Source: Chondrosia reniformis (taxonomy: Eukaryota > Porifera > Demospongiae > Chondrillida > Chondrillidae). Taken from it: a stretch of 64,000 nt of DNA. The position numbers were made by a program, and so were the translations under genes. Shown in pieces: positions 1-13,184 of the stretch. The notes beneath the pieces are model-generated. The model saw nothing but the letters and a program-made list of their open reading frames with translations, made no database searches and was not told the DNA's origin. The stretch is from contig OX359190.1 of the NCBI GenBank assembly GCA_947172415.1, forward strand, positions 2,914,001 to 2,978,000. The letters are read 5' to 3'. Every line of letters begins with the position of its first letter. Within the stretch, counting starts at the first letter, position 1.

Positions 1-185
1 ACAATTGTATGCCCTTAGCCATATATAATCCTTTCCAAACTTGTGTTACACACATAATTGAAGATGTCCAATACCAATTAATTTGGCAACTTTTAAAACA
101 TTATTACTCCACCAAAAAAGAGATAAAGTACTTCATGCATAAAAGTGTTTCTAAGAACTAAGTGCTTGTGTAAAGTTTATTGTAC

Positions 186-283
186 CTCCAATTTCTTTTT
201 CATTGTATCTTGTTCCACTGACCAATGAGTTTCCAGTTTGCCAATTCTTGCCCCCTCCTCTGCACTCTGTGGATTTTGTGAGT
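186..283 (-). pseudogene. Duplicated STAT exon 7 (coiled coil), unit A
   Basis: A 98-nt copy of STAT exon 7 (40304-40401) with its acceptor and donor and an open frame ([13 protein letters not shown]...). One Arg is changed to Gly. Flanking intron sequence (1-450) also matches 40130-40590. No other STAT exon is adjacent here, so it cannot make a STAT protein. Confidence 0.85.
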
Positions 284-1016
284 CTAAAGTATACACACAA
301 AGAGAAATGAAATACTGTTCTTTGACTGTAACTCAAAGGATAATCATGTCAGATGGCACATTCACATAGGATCAGAAAAAGTGATTTAGATTTAATGGAG
401 CGTTAATTGTCAGATACAGTATACTGTACGTACATTTAATGGGCCATACATATGGTTTTCAACAGTGCAGATAATTTTCTAAATGGTCAAGTTCAGCAGA
501 ACCCAAGCCGACTACACTAGACAGGTTTCACTCTAAGAGGCTGTGAGAATTGAAGCATTGCTATGGTATAGTAGTTTACAATTAATAGAATGTTTATATT
601 TTATTAATTGAAAACTGCAAATAACTTAGGATAAGCTTGCAGATAACTAATACACTTAACCAATCCTAGCAATGAGAACCTCTAGTACAAGACGGTACAT
701 CTCTTGGTGTAACGAACTCACAATGTTTTAGTAAGTACGTATGTAATGAGCTACTACACATGCATTACAGATCAAGAAGACTCAGCTAAGGGTCACTGGA
801 GAAGGGTGCTATGGTATAGTGACTTAGAGACAGAGGAGTGATTAGTAAGTACGTAATGGATAAGTAAGTGGTAGCAATACTGGCTATATCATTGAGCAAT
901 ACTGGCTATATCATTGAGCAATACTGGCTATACCCTTGACCAAATCTAATATCTACATATAATCAAAGGAAAGTGTACTATACAATCTAGTATGATATAT
1001 TATTTGTAAGACTTAC

Positions 1017-4000
1017 AGTCTCTCCAGTGGGCCCTTGGTCACCATGGAGACCATCAAGACAAGAAGCACCACGAGCACCTTCCAGACCTCTTGTTCCCTG
1101 TACACCTCTCAGGCCTTGTGCACCTGGTCTACCAGGAACACCTTCAACACCAGGATCTCCAACATCTCCATCAATTCCTCTCTCTCCCCTACCTCCAGTT
1201 GGACCCTACAGGACAGCAAACACATTGAGGTTTCTAAAGATCACCATCACATTTCAACAACTATAGCTACGTATGTATATATCTCTCTTCCATTGCTTCC
1301 AGCTGGACATCTGCTACCTACCCCATAATAGAGTTGACATTAAATAATTATTTTCAAATAGATTAAAAAGTGTTTACATTTGACCTCTAAAGTGCTTATA
1401 ATTACCTTTAGTATATATACATTAGTGGAGTCCACAGTTAGTGTATATAGAGGTTTACTTACACATCATGACCTGGCAAACCATCAGCACCATGGAAGCC
1501 TTGTGGACCCACTGGACCCATGTCACCTGGTTCTCCTTGGGCACCTTGGGGACCAGCACTTCCCACTGTTCCATCATCACCCATAGCCCTTCACCTCCAG
1601 CTAAACCAGGTCCACCCTCACTGTCCTGTACAGTAACAGGGAGAAGAGCACTCTAGCTGATGACAGTCTAATAATTATGCATCATAGAGTGTAAAAAAGA
1701 ATATCAATATTTTACAGAGTGTGCAACACTGTACAAGTCATCAAATACTATCAACAATCAGCAATACATTCCACACATATAATTACAGCAGGTCCTTGTG
1801 GACCAGGGAGACCAACATTTCCTTCTATGCCCACATCTCCAGCATCACCCAGTTCTCCAACATCTCCTGGCTCACCACACATTCCCCTAGCACCCTTAAG
1901 CCCTATTAGACCACCATCACTACCATTAGGTCCTTGGGCTCCAGTAGGTCCACCATCTCCAGACCCTCCTCTTGCACCTCCGGCTCCTTGGTGTCCCTCA
2001 CGTCCTGCTGCTCCATCATCTCCTGGATTTCCAGCAGGACCTTGACCTCCTGTCAGACCCTACAGTCGTAGCAATGCAAGTCACTTTATACAATGGACAG
2101 TCAGACATTTTCATGATAATTCTTGTATGTATGACAGCTTACTGGTGCACCAAGATCACCTCTTATTCCTGTAGCACCAATGGGACCCTCGGCTCCCTGC
2201 ACCTGAGGACACAACATGAATTGACTTATGTAGTCATGGTAACAGATTAAACACACTTGGACCTGCTTTAAGTTGCATAGTTACCAATCATAAGTATGCC
2301 TTCAGGTCTGCCATCTTTGCCACGTTGACCCTGGTTCTCCAGTCTGACCTTTAGGACCAGTAATTCCCTGTGGACCAGCAAGATCAGCAGATTCATTAGC
2401 TCCTTGTTCACCAGCTGCACCAGTTGCACCACGATCTCCACCTGTTCCAGGTAGACCCTGTTGTCCCGAGTTACCAGGACCAACTGCAGGTCCTCTGGAA
2501 CCCTATACATATGTATACATACACATGTAGTGATATAGGGATATAGTGATTGGATTATGCAAAACAAAATGGAAATGTACACTTCAAGGAGTTAACGCTA
2601 TCTATTATTTGATTAATAAGTTGTAAAATTTTATAACACAATACATAGTTAGCTTGTTCTGCTACATATATAGTTGAATCATCACCAGTTCAAACAAGTG
2701 CAAATTTAACATTTACCATATTAATATAATAGGAGACAATACTGCATGAGGTACTGCCGAGGACAATTGTAGACTCCATGGCCTAGAACTGATCAATAAA
2801 ACCAATTGCCCTGTGACATTAGTTTACTTCCCTCTAAAATGATGTCTAAGAATGATTATTTGTACTTTGATCAACACTACAGTTATTCATATAAATGCTG
2901 TACTTACTGATGCATCTTGTGGAACAGATGATCCAGCGACTCCATTTGCTCCCTTAATACCATCAGTACCAGAAGCTCCACTTGTACCATCACCTCCAGG
3001 AGCTCCAATGTCACCTCACTACCCTACCAGTGAATCGCATACAATATCAGACAATGTCACAAATTAATGTAATAAAGATAGTGATAGAAAACATACTCAA
3101 GATATATCTAATCTACAGGATGCTACCTATATATGTAAGATCTTTACCAACTCTTTAACTGACCTTTTCTCCTTGATCACATTGTGCCTCAGTAGAGCTT
3201 ATACATCTCCCTTGGCACCTTTGGTACCTTGTGAACCAGTTGCACCAGTAAGACCACTCACACCCTACAGAGAATGAAATGCAGTCGACCAACATGCAGT
3301 ATGCTTCAATTGGGCCCACTCATGAGGAGAATGACTATCAGGTTCTTGAATGCATACTATAACTATAATTTACCTTACTGCTGCTCCAGCTGTTCCAGAG
3401 GAAGGATTAGAACAAGGATACCCGTGTTTACCAGGGTCAACATGGTTACCATTGCTGCCTGGATCTCCAACAGCACATACATTACCAGGTTCTCCATCAA
3501 AACCTCTGTCTCCCTTCCTCCCTATATATTTGTTGAATTAATCTCCATGTGGACCAGCCTTTGACTGCATGGTTACCATGGTAACATTTCCAATTGACCC
3601 CTTTAGCCCCTTTAGATCCTTTATCCTAGTTTCTCCTAGATTGTTATGTTCCATTTAGTCCAGGCAATCCTTGAATACCTTGAAGGAATGATCATTATCT
3701 TGAACAAATAGCACTTTTGGATCTCATATGTAAATCCACTCACTCTGGTACCTTGTGACCCTATGGGTCCCATTTCTCCTTTCTGACCATGCAAGCTTTC
3801 CTTGGTCTCCACTACGTCCAGGTCTGCCATCCACACCATTTTCACCAGATACACCAGGATCATCAGGTGATCCATCACAGCCAGAAGTGGACCCAACACT
3901 GTTACTATATATAGCACAGTTGAAATGATGTACAAGTAGGAGGTGTCATCCTTTACATTTGGCACCAGCCACACTTGCACTCTAAAGGAAGGAGAACAAA

Positions 4001-5050
4001 TGAATAACATTATGATATGAATAATTCAATTTAAGTGCTCTCATAATGTTATTCATGGGATTAGTACTTCCTCATTAAGATCCTATGGAATGTAGACCTC
4101 ACAAAACAACTACCAGACCTGAACATGTGACCTCCACTGGCTAGAGAGACTAGTCAAGAATACTATCTCTGAGTAATTAAGGTCCTTTAGCATAACATGC
4201 AGACCAAAACAATACTTCACTAAAGCAACACTAATCCAAAGGAATATAATCATATAGGATACTTAACTAGCTAAATACCGGAAGAGCATCTGTGTGAACT
4301 ACAAGGAAATTTCATACATCATATTATCAAATCATAAAATAATGTATTGTAGATACACTTCCACAGGTTAAAAGGTGGATTTCAAATGGTCAGAAAATCC
4401 TCGTTAATCCAGTCAATTCATACATATAAAGAGCGATATACCTTTTATTGACAAAGTCCTCTTGAAATAGCACATTCCTCAACATTCCTGCTGGTCCCAG
4501 TACAGAGGTGCACTTGTAGTAACCAGCTGAGGCGACCTCATTCTCATTGCCAAGTGTCTCAATTGGTTACACTGGTAGTTGTACCACAAAGGAGAAGCTG
4601 TGTCCTTCATCACTTGGAAACCAACATTCCACTTGTTACTTTGTAATGCTGTAAAGTAGTCGAATCTTTGAACACCTTTATACACTCTTTACATAGATAG
4701 TTAGAACTAGTTCCTATACGATCCAGAAAACAGGACAACCTTTGCCTTTCATAACGGCTGCATGGAGGAGAATTAAATCACTGAGGTGGTGCAGTATATT
4801 AGATATGTGATCATACTTGAATGTGCCGCAGACAAGAAAGTACATTTGGCAGGGTCAATAAACTGGGAATCTCATTGCCTATCCTCATGTTAAGTACAAC
4901 TTGAAGGTCAGCCATCCTTGCCATATCCTGACCTTATTCTCCAGTCTGACCTCTGGGGACCACTACTACCAACCAATACAGGAGCTCCTTGTTCACCAGA
5001 CACACCACTGCAGCACAATCTCTACATGTTCCAAGTACAACAAGTTGAAT
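1017..5050 (-). pseudogene. Collagen-like gene, unit A, with frame lesions
   Basis: Minus-strand exons encode Gly-X-Y repeats and are bounded by GT/AG: 1017-1205, about 1475-1640, 1787-2059 (91 codons of G-X-Y), 2143-2202, 2300-2502, 2908-3018, 3205-3264, 3379-3521, 3744-3904. A weaker fragment lies at about 4880-5050. Many exon lengths are multiples of three and start with GGT, as fibrillar and short-chain collagen exons do. Lesions: a one-base shift near 1586-1590; a frame switch near 2325-2335 that unit B shares; a TGA at the start of 2908-3018 where unit B has CGA; a switch near 3800 shared with unit B; and a GC rather than GT donor at 2299-2300. No N-propeptide, C-propeptide or NC1 domain was found. 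It is probably decaying, but sequencing errors could explain single-base shifts. Confidence 0.65.
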
Positions 5051-5330
5051 GTCTTTGATCAGAAGGATGTAGTTTGTTGAGGCTTGATTGAGTCAATATA
5101 GTGTTTGCTATATAAACATTTCGAAATGTGTTGCATACCTTACTTTATTTGGAAGTGTTTTCCCCCAAAAATAGCGGGACAACACTCAGATCTGCCGCCA
5201 ATGGAAGGAATATATATATACAGTCGTTATAGTAACGGTATAGTAACAGTGCGGTCAGAAAGTATTTGCTAAGTAAAAGTTTAAATTTTCAAGTGTTCAG
5301 TTTTTCGTTTTGTTTGCCTTACTGAGGATA
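5051..5330. promoter_or_regulatory. Divergent spacer before Kelch-GTPase-CARD copy A
   Basis: The minus-strand collagen block ends near 5050 and the plus-strand gene starts at 5331. The corresponding unit B region is about 19700-19994 and is strongly conserved. A promoter is expected here, but no specific box was identified. Confidence 0.4.
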
Positions 5331-8300
5331 ATGAACAAGAAGAACGTAAGTTTACTTAATAGGTCTCTTGTTAACTAAAGCAGTTTATAGGAGTGTTAAC
5401 TATTACTGGTCCGAATTCAGTGCTAAAATTATAATAGCCAAACTTAAGCTTAACACTATTAGCCACAACATAATTAACAACAAGTACACCACTGATGTAT
5501 TCAAATAGCCGAACTAAGAAATGCGACTTAATCTTAACTCTAGAAGTAGTTGGTCAAGTCTAGAACAGATATTGTAAGTGAACCTGCGCTGTCGGGACTA
5601 ACTGGCATACATTCAGAGACTAGTTTCTGTTTGATTGGGTTTGTTTAGAAAGCAATACTTGGCTGACTCGTGTACTTCAATTACAGTTGTTGGGTCCGTG
5701 TAAAACCTAAACCAAACCAGTCAACTATAGAGCGACGAGCCACACGCGATTCATATCCTTTTAGGGGACAAGTTAGAAAGCGAGGAACTGATTCGTAATC
5801 TTTCCGTAACTGAATAACCATTCTGTTACTCTACTGGTGGTAATTAGCTTGTCACTGTAAACGTTATAAAGTTTAAAATATGAGCATTATTAAACTATGA
5901 GCCATGCATGCACGTTAAGAATATTTAGACAAGAAGATTTACGGCACTTACAGACCTCAAAGTGTTCTTGCAATAAGCTGCTACAGAACTTGCTCCTTCC
6001 ATGTCATTCAGTTCCTCCAAACAGTGAATATTATCTTTTCTTTCTTGTCTCTAATTAGGTATTTCAAAGTGACCTCTTGACAGCTGGAGGAGGTCACTTC
6101 CTGAAATCAACTGAAATACCGGAAATTCCGATTGGAACTCTATTAGGGAAGGCAGTTACAATTAACGAGAGTGTATTTGTCTACGGAGGAGAATGTGAAA
6201 ATAGGGCATCTGAACGGATCGTTCAGGTATACAATGTACTAACGAAGAAATGGTCAACACTACCTCCATCTCCGTATTCTCTCAGTGGAGCCACCATCAT
6301 AAAAGATCAGTTAACTCTGATAGGAGGTAGAGTCACAGACACTCCTTGCACTCCTACAAGCAAGCTAGTAACATGGACAGGTGAAGAATGGTTAGAGCTA
6401 TATCCTCCAATGCACACTGCCCGATACACTCCAGGTGTTCTTGCTATTGGAGACTTAGTAATTGTGTCTGGAGGAGCAGGAGCAGATAACAGACGAGTAG
6501 ACACAATTGAATTCCTGGATATTGAGAATAAAAAGTGGACCCAGTCAAATCTGAAACTTCCTCGATCATTATCACTACACGACATGGCATTGTGTGGTGA
6601 ATACATTTACATCTACTACTTGGGCTATGGATATTTTTGGAGAATGAATAAGAAGAATTTTATGGCTTCACTTACCAATAATGAAGTACATCACTGGGAA
6701 GAGCTCGAGAATGCACCAGAGGGGAGTTCACTATTACAATACAGCGTCCTACCAGTCTTAGTAGGTCGAGATGGAATCTTCATTTTCGAGAAGAAGAAGT
6801 GGACACAAATTAGTAAAGAAACGTCTTATCGCAACACCTGTACGGCTTCCCTTAACGGAACTACTTTTCTCACCATTGGAGGAGTACAATATGAGGCAAG
6901 AGCTGTACAGTATGATATTGCAGTTGAGGTTAGTAACTTATTTAATTACAAATCATTACATTAAAGTATTACAAGTCTTGTTAACATTCGTTGCGCGCTT
7001 CGCGTGCACTTTCTCCCTCAAATAGAAACATTAGAAGGTTTTACTTCCTTCGTTAGAGTCACCTAACTTGTGCGCTCAGTGTGCACGAAGCGTGTGTCAA
7101 TGTTAACAAGACTTGTATTGTTTTAAGTTCTCGTACGAGTGTGTTCTACGAACGCTCTCACGAGTTTAAGTGTTAACTTGTTTCCACTAACGGGGACTGT
7201 TGGAAGTCTTCTTGTATCACCCGCTCTTTGTATTTGAAGGAGAAAGTAGAGTGTGTACGTTTTATAAAAGTGCCAAGTTGTAAAACGGTTTCTTGCGTGT
7301 AATTTGCAGAATATTAATTTCTCGTCCTGTGTACGTTCGTGTGATTAGTTATAAGATGGTGCAGGAGCGCATAATGAATAGACACAATTAATAAACTGCT
7401 AACTAAGTAACAATTTGAGTAAAATTACTGCGAAGTTTTATTTGGCAGCCAAAAGTCGGCCATTTTACCAGTGAAAAATAGTCGTCAACGTCTAGATCTT
7501 AGGCAGATGATTACAAAGTTCTTAAATCAGTATAGTCTACCTTGTTGAAGTGTAATAGAGATAAATAAAGTCAAATAGAACTGTCATTGACTTAGCCGAA
7601 CTAGAAGTGTCTAGTTTCTGTTCTCTAAAAGCTCCTTGTGTTAAGTTTATGTGAAGCACTCGAGAAAGTAATGATGTCTCCTATATAGGAAGCATTTAAC
7701 AGTTTAGCTAAGCGTTTTAATTACAGTACAAGTTATGTTAACATTCGTTGTGCCTTTCGCGTACACTTTAAAATAGAAACATTGTAAACATTTTCAATGT
7801 TAACAATTAAGACTTGTATTGCTTTAGATTGTTGATGTTCTCGTACGAGTGTGTCCTACGAGCGCTGATACGTACTTGTTTAAGTGTTTCCACTAACAAA
7901 GACTGTTAAGTCTTCCTTGCTCTTTGCATTTGAAGTGAGAAAGTAAAGCGCTCAAAGTATTATCCGCTAGAATTGTTAGCTTCATTGTCTGATTACTTAG
8001 AGTGTTTATTGTCGCGTATATGTAGACCTACGTACGTATATGTTTCAACTTGAATGTTTTCTCGTCCTGTGTATGTACGAGTGATTAGTTATAGATTGTT
8101 AGTTGAGCCACTTGCCATATTTTGAGAATTTTGGTGGTGCATATATTACGTATTCAACCTCTTTTGAGGTCCATAAACACACAATGCAATTAGCCTCCTA
8201 CCAACACCTACTCACATGTGAATTGATCTGGTTGATTTGAAGAGTTACTAATAATATTGTTTCTCTAGACACTCAAAAGTCAAAGGATAAACCATTATAA

Positions 8301-11300
8301 GAGGATTTAGTTACTGAATCATCATTTTATACCTATGGCCTGACATGTACGTATGTATACACTGTGATTGCTACATAGCATGTGCATTGTGTAGGGAGTA
8401 ATGTGTAAAAGGTCTTAGAAAAGTAGACCACGTGCCCACAACTAAGATACCATTGTGCTAGCACAGTCTTCAAAGGCCATAATAATTTAATTTATGCAGG
8501 CTATCAAATTTTCCTCATTTAAACACTACTGAAAAGTCCTTATGTGTACACTTGTGGGATTGACTGAGTTGTGATTAATGGTTACCTATTGTTCCCCAAC
8601 ATTCTTGTGAAGCTACTGTTTATCATATATGTATTATGCGTCACTTTTTGGTCCTACGTATGATGTACATATGAGGGAATTAAGAAATTAATTTATTTCC
8701 GATCCTAAAATGTATAGTATTTGCAATTGATTTGCAAACATCTAATCTTTTGAATATTGAAGCTTACGTACTTCTAAAAATGATTGAACCAAATATTCCT
8801 ATTCTAATCCATCCATGTTTGTTTGTTTATAAGCACAACTTCCAGCAGTTTGATAATTAGTGACCTTTTAATTGTTTGTTTGTTTATAAACTTCCACTAC
8901 TTTGCATAAAAATTAGCATATACTGTATAAATAATCTATCACACCATTTCTCTTACATGCTACTTCTACTTATCAAGTTAAGGTCCATAGAGAACTAAAC
9001 ATAGTAATTGTTTTGGATACTTTAGTAGATGGTATTTGCAATTGATTTGCCAACTTCTCATCTTTTTAAATATCGAAGCTTACTTCTAAAATTGATTGAA
9101 CCAAAAATTCCATGTTTGTTTGATAATTATTGACCTTTTAATTGTTTGTATGTTTAACATTACAGAGGTTTGATAATTAGATTTTAATTGTTTGGTTTTT
9201 TATAAACACAACTTGCACTTTGCATAAGGAATAATCTAATATACCATTTCTCTTACATGCCATATCTACTTTAGGGAATTAAACATAGCGAGTGTTTTGG
9301 ATTAGGATGCAGAGTTTCTCCTTCTCTTCTCTTTTTGGAACAATTGACAATTTGAGTGTTTGTTACTTTATAACGTTTATTAAGAATAAGTTGTTCAACT
9401 TGGGTCAGTTCTGTACCTTATACTAGACTGCTTTTAGTTTCTATATTTGGACATCTTACAAGCAGTGTACGTATTAGAAGATACATTAATACATTGCTCA
9501 AACTGATTTGGTGTAAGCAACACACAATGCAATTAGCCTCATACCAAGACCCACACACAAGTGAATTGATCTGACAACAGTGGACAGTCCATATGGTCCT
9601 CTGCCATATCTCATCTTGGTTAGGGTAGGAGGGTAGATTGTAGGAACTGTAAAATAGTTCTAAATGTTGTAATGTCTGTGTAGCCTGTACATTAGACTAG
9701 TCAATCTCATTCTAAATTAAAGTGTACATCCTCTACTTCATGATATAAACTCAACAACTGAAGTAGCACTACATTTAAAGAAGCCTTAAAAGTTAATCTA
9801 TGTAGATGGCAATTCTTTAACATACAATTGTTTATAGTTGTTTACGTACGTATGTTTATTAAGCGTTTATTCCTGTACTCCTGTTGTGTTAGGAGCAAAT
9901 GAAATATTTTTGATACCAACGTTGATCAAATCTAAATATCTGCATTGAGTCAAGACAATTGTTGTAACTATATTGATATGAAATATGCAATAATAATTTA
10001 CTTCTGTTTATTATATGTTTTGTTTTGTATGATATAGGAACCTCAGTGGTATGAAGAAGCCATAGAAGGGCATGGCTCTGTTGAGGTTAACATCTTTTAC
10101 TGTTTCCTAACAGGAGGCCCTCGTGTTGGTAAAACCTCACTGAAGCACTACCTGCTCTACAACACAGTAAGAGAAGACAAAACTAGCACTGGAGTGCTGG
10201 AAGCTCCTGAAGTGGCCACAATTGCTGACAATGGAGACACAAAAGGAAGAACAGATCGGTTGGAGGAATACCAGAGAGAAGAAAAGCAGAGAATGGAAGG
10301 CCAGGGAGAGGAAGAGAAGTATGATTTCATTAAATGCTTGGCAGTTGGTTCTTCCTGGAAAGTTTTAACAGATGAAAAGCTAGGGCAGCTTATTTCAAAG
10401 GTTAAGATGGAGAAGAGGAAGGTCTTTCCAGGCAGCACTCTAGAAGCCCCACCTGCCTCTCTTCCAAAGGCTTCATCTAATAATACCACTTTACCTGATG
10501 GTATCACCAAGACAACAGAGGTAGCCAGTGAGACTACCAAGCTGCCAACCGATGTCTCCAATTCCCCTCCGCCTCCTCCTAGCCATAGAGATGATACCAC
10601 TGAGGCTTTAGCAGTACAAGACCCACTAGAGTTGCTGGAGCAAGCCAGGGACAAGTTCCTGCTGAAACACAATCTCTCCACCGAAGCAGAATTTGATGAA
10701 AAGCAGTGTACGTTCATTTACCTCCTGGACACAGGAGGCCAGCCCTCCTTTCAGAATGTCGTTCCACTCCTACTAGACTTTCCCTGCAACTTTCTGCACG
10801 TCTTTAAAGCTTCAGAGAGGTTGACAGATCCGTATGTCAATGCTTTCTGTCGAGATGGAGCCACTGAAGAGATGAGAGCCAACAGCCGTTCAACCTGGGA
10901 ATTGATGAAGGAGTCCATTACAGCTGCCTACACAATGTCAATGAAGAGCAAGCGGCAGTTGAAAGCATTTGACATGCCTAATGAGCCCCAACTTCGCATT
11001 TTTCTTGTTGGCACTCACCTTTCCCATCTTCCTGAAGATCCTGAAGCTGAGAAAGCTCTACTGGACCACAACAAGACGGTTCTAGAGGAAATGGACAAGA
11101 AGCCTTATGATGGCAACAGGGTTTTCCCCCCAAAAGAAGTTGTCTACAAAGGTGCTGGTAGTTACTTTCTATTAGACAGTCAACTACAGGGAGACAGCAA
11201 GATGAAGGATCACACTTGCAAAGTAGTTAATGCCCTTCGCTCTCAGCTTGCAGATTTCAATAGTCGGTTAGCATTGAAAGTCCCCAAAGTTTGGTTCTGC

Positions 11301-13184
11301 CTGCAACTAATCACATCTAGCGTGAAAAGGAAGATGTGGAAGTTCACAGAAGTGAAAGAGTTCTGCCTCCGATGCCAATTCATCCAACCAGTAGATCCTG
11401 ACAGACAGCTCCTTGCACTGCTGAACCTATTTCATTGCCTTGGGTTCTATTTGTACTTTGACCTGAGTGAGTACAAAGAGCAGTGGATCTGTACAGATGC
11501 AACCTTTCTGTACAAGGAAATGTCCAAAGTGCTATCAGTCCAGTATGGCCCAAGTGAATCTTCAAGTCCAGAGCTACGTAACTTCAAGGAAAAAGGAGTA
11601 ATTCCTGAAGCTGTTTCAGAGGCCTTGTTTCAACAGCTAGATATCAATGCTGACATCCCAACAAGATGGCTCCTGGAGGTCTTGGTAAAAATTGGTATCG
11701 CAGCCAAAGTGAGAGAGAAGGAGACACACTACTTCATTCCAGCAGCCCTTCCTGAGAGGCAGATCCACCTATCTGAAGCATCTGTGGCCACTTTGGGATT
11801 CACTTTCTCATTCCATTCTGTCCAATATCAGAGATATACCTGCATACCAACTGGTCTATTCCACAGACTGGCTGTGGATATTGCAAGTGGCAGACAAGCA
11901 CTTGAGGATCAGCAGATCAAGCCTGCATACATCAGTGGAAGCCAGTGGGTGTACTGTCCCAGTCAATCTGACAGTACACAATTCTTATTCTCCCAAGATA
12001 ATGCCCACATTGTCCTTTTCCAAAAGGAGGACCTCATTCAGCTCCAACTGCTGATTCCAGCAGATTTTTCTCAGCTTGGTCTCTCTTTGACTGAGCTCTG
12101 CAGGTGTATCAGAATGGAAATGAAAGAGCGAATTGCTTTTGTAAGTAAAGCCATTTTCGGAAGCGAATTTTTAGCCCAAAAAGCTACTTTAGAGGATGGT
12201 GTCAATTGCCGTTACTGTGAGGGCTCCACTTTGCATCTTCTACGATTTAAAGATGGCAACCAGAGAAAGGGTCTGTGTACCAGACTGAACAAAGTGAAGT
12301 CACTATCTCCAAGAGAGTCTGTTTGGGTTGCTAAGGAACATGGCAGTGACACCATTTCTGTAAGTCTCATTTACGTATTTTAACTTAAACTTTAATATTA
12401 TCTTTTTAGCATAGTAATTATGTGGGTATGTACATGAAGAATGTAAAGCTTATTCCTATACTACAGTTGTGTGCAGCTAAACCAATTGAATTTGATGGAG
12501 AGCAGTTCCTAGCCTTCCAAGACCAGCCTTCATCAAGTGGGCAGTCCTCCTACCCAAGCATTTCACACCAGTCTGACGCACGTGGGCATGACCATTCTGA
12601 CACAAGAGGGCTTGATCAGTCTTTGCATCCAAGCAAGCGTGCTCGATCTTTGCATCCAAGCAAGCGTGCTGGCGTTGAACCTGGAGAGCTTAAAAGTTAG
12701 TGTATATATGAGCATTCGTAGGTGTGTCATTTGCAATAATGTTGTTTTTAAATTTCTTCTGTTCTTACTACCTGTACATGTAGTAATTTAAGACTACAGA
12801 TTTGTATAGTAGAAGATTGTATTTAAAACTGTTGTTTCTTACACCTATGTAGATGTTGAAAATTGGCAAGAGACCTTGCAGACTAAATACTGGCTATACC
12901 TCTTAAACAATTTGGTTGTCAACAAGATAGTTGATGAGCTCTATCAAGGAGTAGAAGGAGTGCCACTCATCACTTCACAGCTGTATGAGAAGATTGAGAG
13001 AGCTGATAGCAGGAAGGAAGCAAACAAGATCTTTATGAAGCACTTGCTGACTGCTGGTACAGTAAAGCAGTTCTGGTTGTTCTGTAAAGTGCTTCATCAA
13101 ACATCTGATGACTACGGAGTGCATGAAGAGATTCTTGAGAAGCTGAAAGAGGATTTCAACTTTAACTTTGGAAAACATACCTAA
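5331..13184 (+). CDS. Kelch - Roc/COR-like GTPase - CARD-like protein, copy A
   Basis: Spliced model, all junctions GT/AG and phase-consistent: 5331-5345, 6059-6928, 10038-12359, 12467-12695, 12853-13184; about 1255 aa. The short first exon encodes MNKKN. Exon 2 (residues about 6-295) has five or six Kelch-type blades (VFVYGGE, LTLIGG, VIVSGG, FLTIGG, each followed by a W-containing strand). Exon 3 starts the GTPase: P-loop GGPRVGKTS (about 321-329), G3-like DTGGQ (about 526), and VGTHLS (about 619) where NKxD would stand, as in Roc-type GTPases. A COR/winged-helix-like stretch follows. The last exon is an all-helical CARD-like domain (about 1146-1255). Known: Roc-COR proteins are GTP-dependent scaffolds and CARDs pair homotypically. 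Inferred: a cytoplasmic sensor or adaptor. Linking the Kelch exon to the GTPase exon across a 3.1-kb intron rests on matching phase and identical layout in copy B. Two separate genes remain possible. Confidence 0.72.
6929..10037 (+). other. Long intron 2 of copy A
   Basis: About 3.1 kb, AT-rich, with no coding signal seen. It contains palindromic elements at about 6970-7120 and 7728-7830, TTTGTTTATAAAC-type repeats at 8815-9220, and a right-arm remnant of the foldback element found whole in unit B (about 8118-8142). Confidence 0.6.
6970..7120. repeat. Palindromic short element in intron 2, copy A
   Basis: The arms TACAAGTCTTGTTAACATTC and its near-complement ending GTTAACAAGACTTGTA bound about 150 bp, giving a strong hairpin. 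The same element is at 21540-21691 in unit B, and degraded copies lie at about 7728-7830 and 22080-22180. It looks like a non-autonomous inverted-repeat element. Confidence 0.7.

Noticed and set aside
186-283. STAT exon copy as a real 3' exon of the collagen gene
   Set aside because: The collagen exon at 1017 ends in phase 0 while this exon begins inside a codon, so a join would change frame. No transcript evidence is available.
4479-4685. Minus-strand 68-aa frame in the unit A collagen block
   Set aside because: No Gly-X-Y pattern, no family recognised, absent from unit B and without clear splice borders.
10157-10717. Serine-rich minus-strand frame opposite the GTPase exon
   Set aside because: Shadow of the plus-strand GTPase exon; it has no family match and is repeated only because the exon is duplicated.
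12853-13184. Death domain or DED instead of CARD
   Set aside because: The helix pattern and the KEANKIF...LLTAGT...FCKVLHQT spacing look more like CARD. Kept as CARD-like only, since the death-fold classes cannot be separated by eye.
5331-13184. NLR (NACHT-LRR) receptor
   Set aside because: The P-loop is followed by DTGGQ and a COR-like region. There are no NACHT Walker B/sensor motifs and no LRRs.
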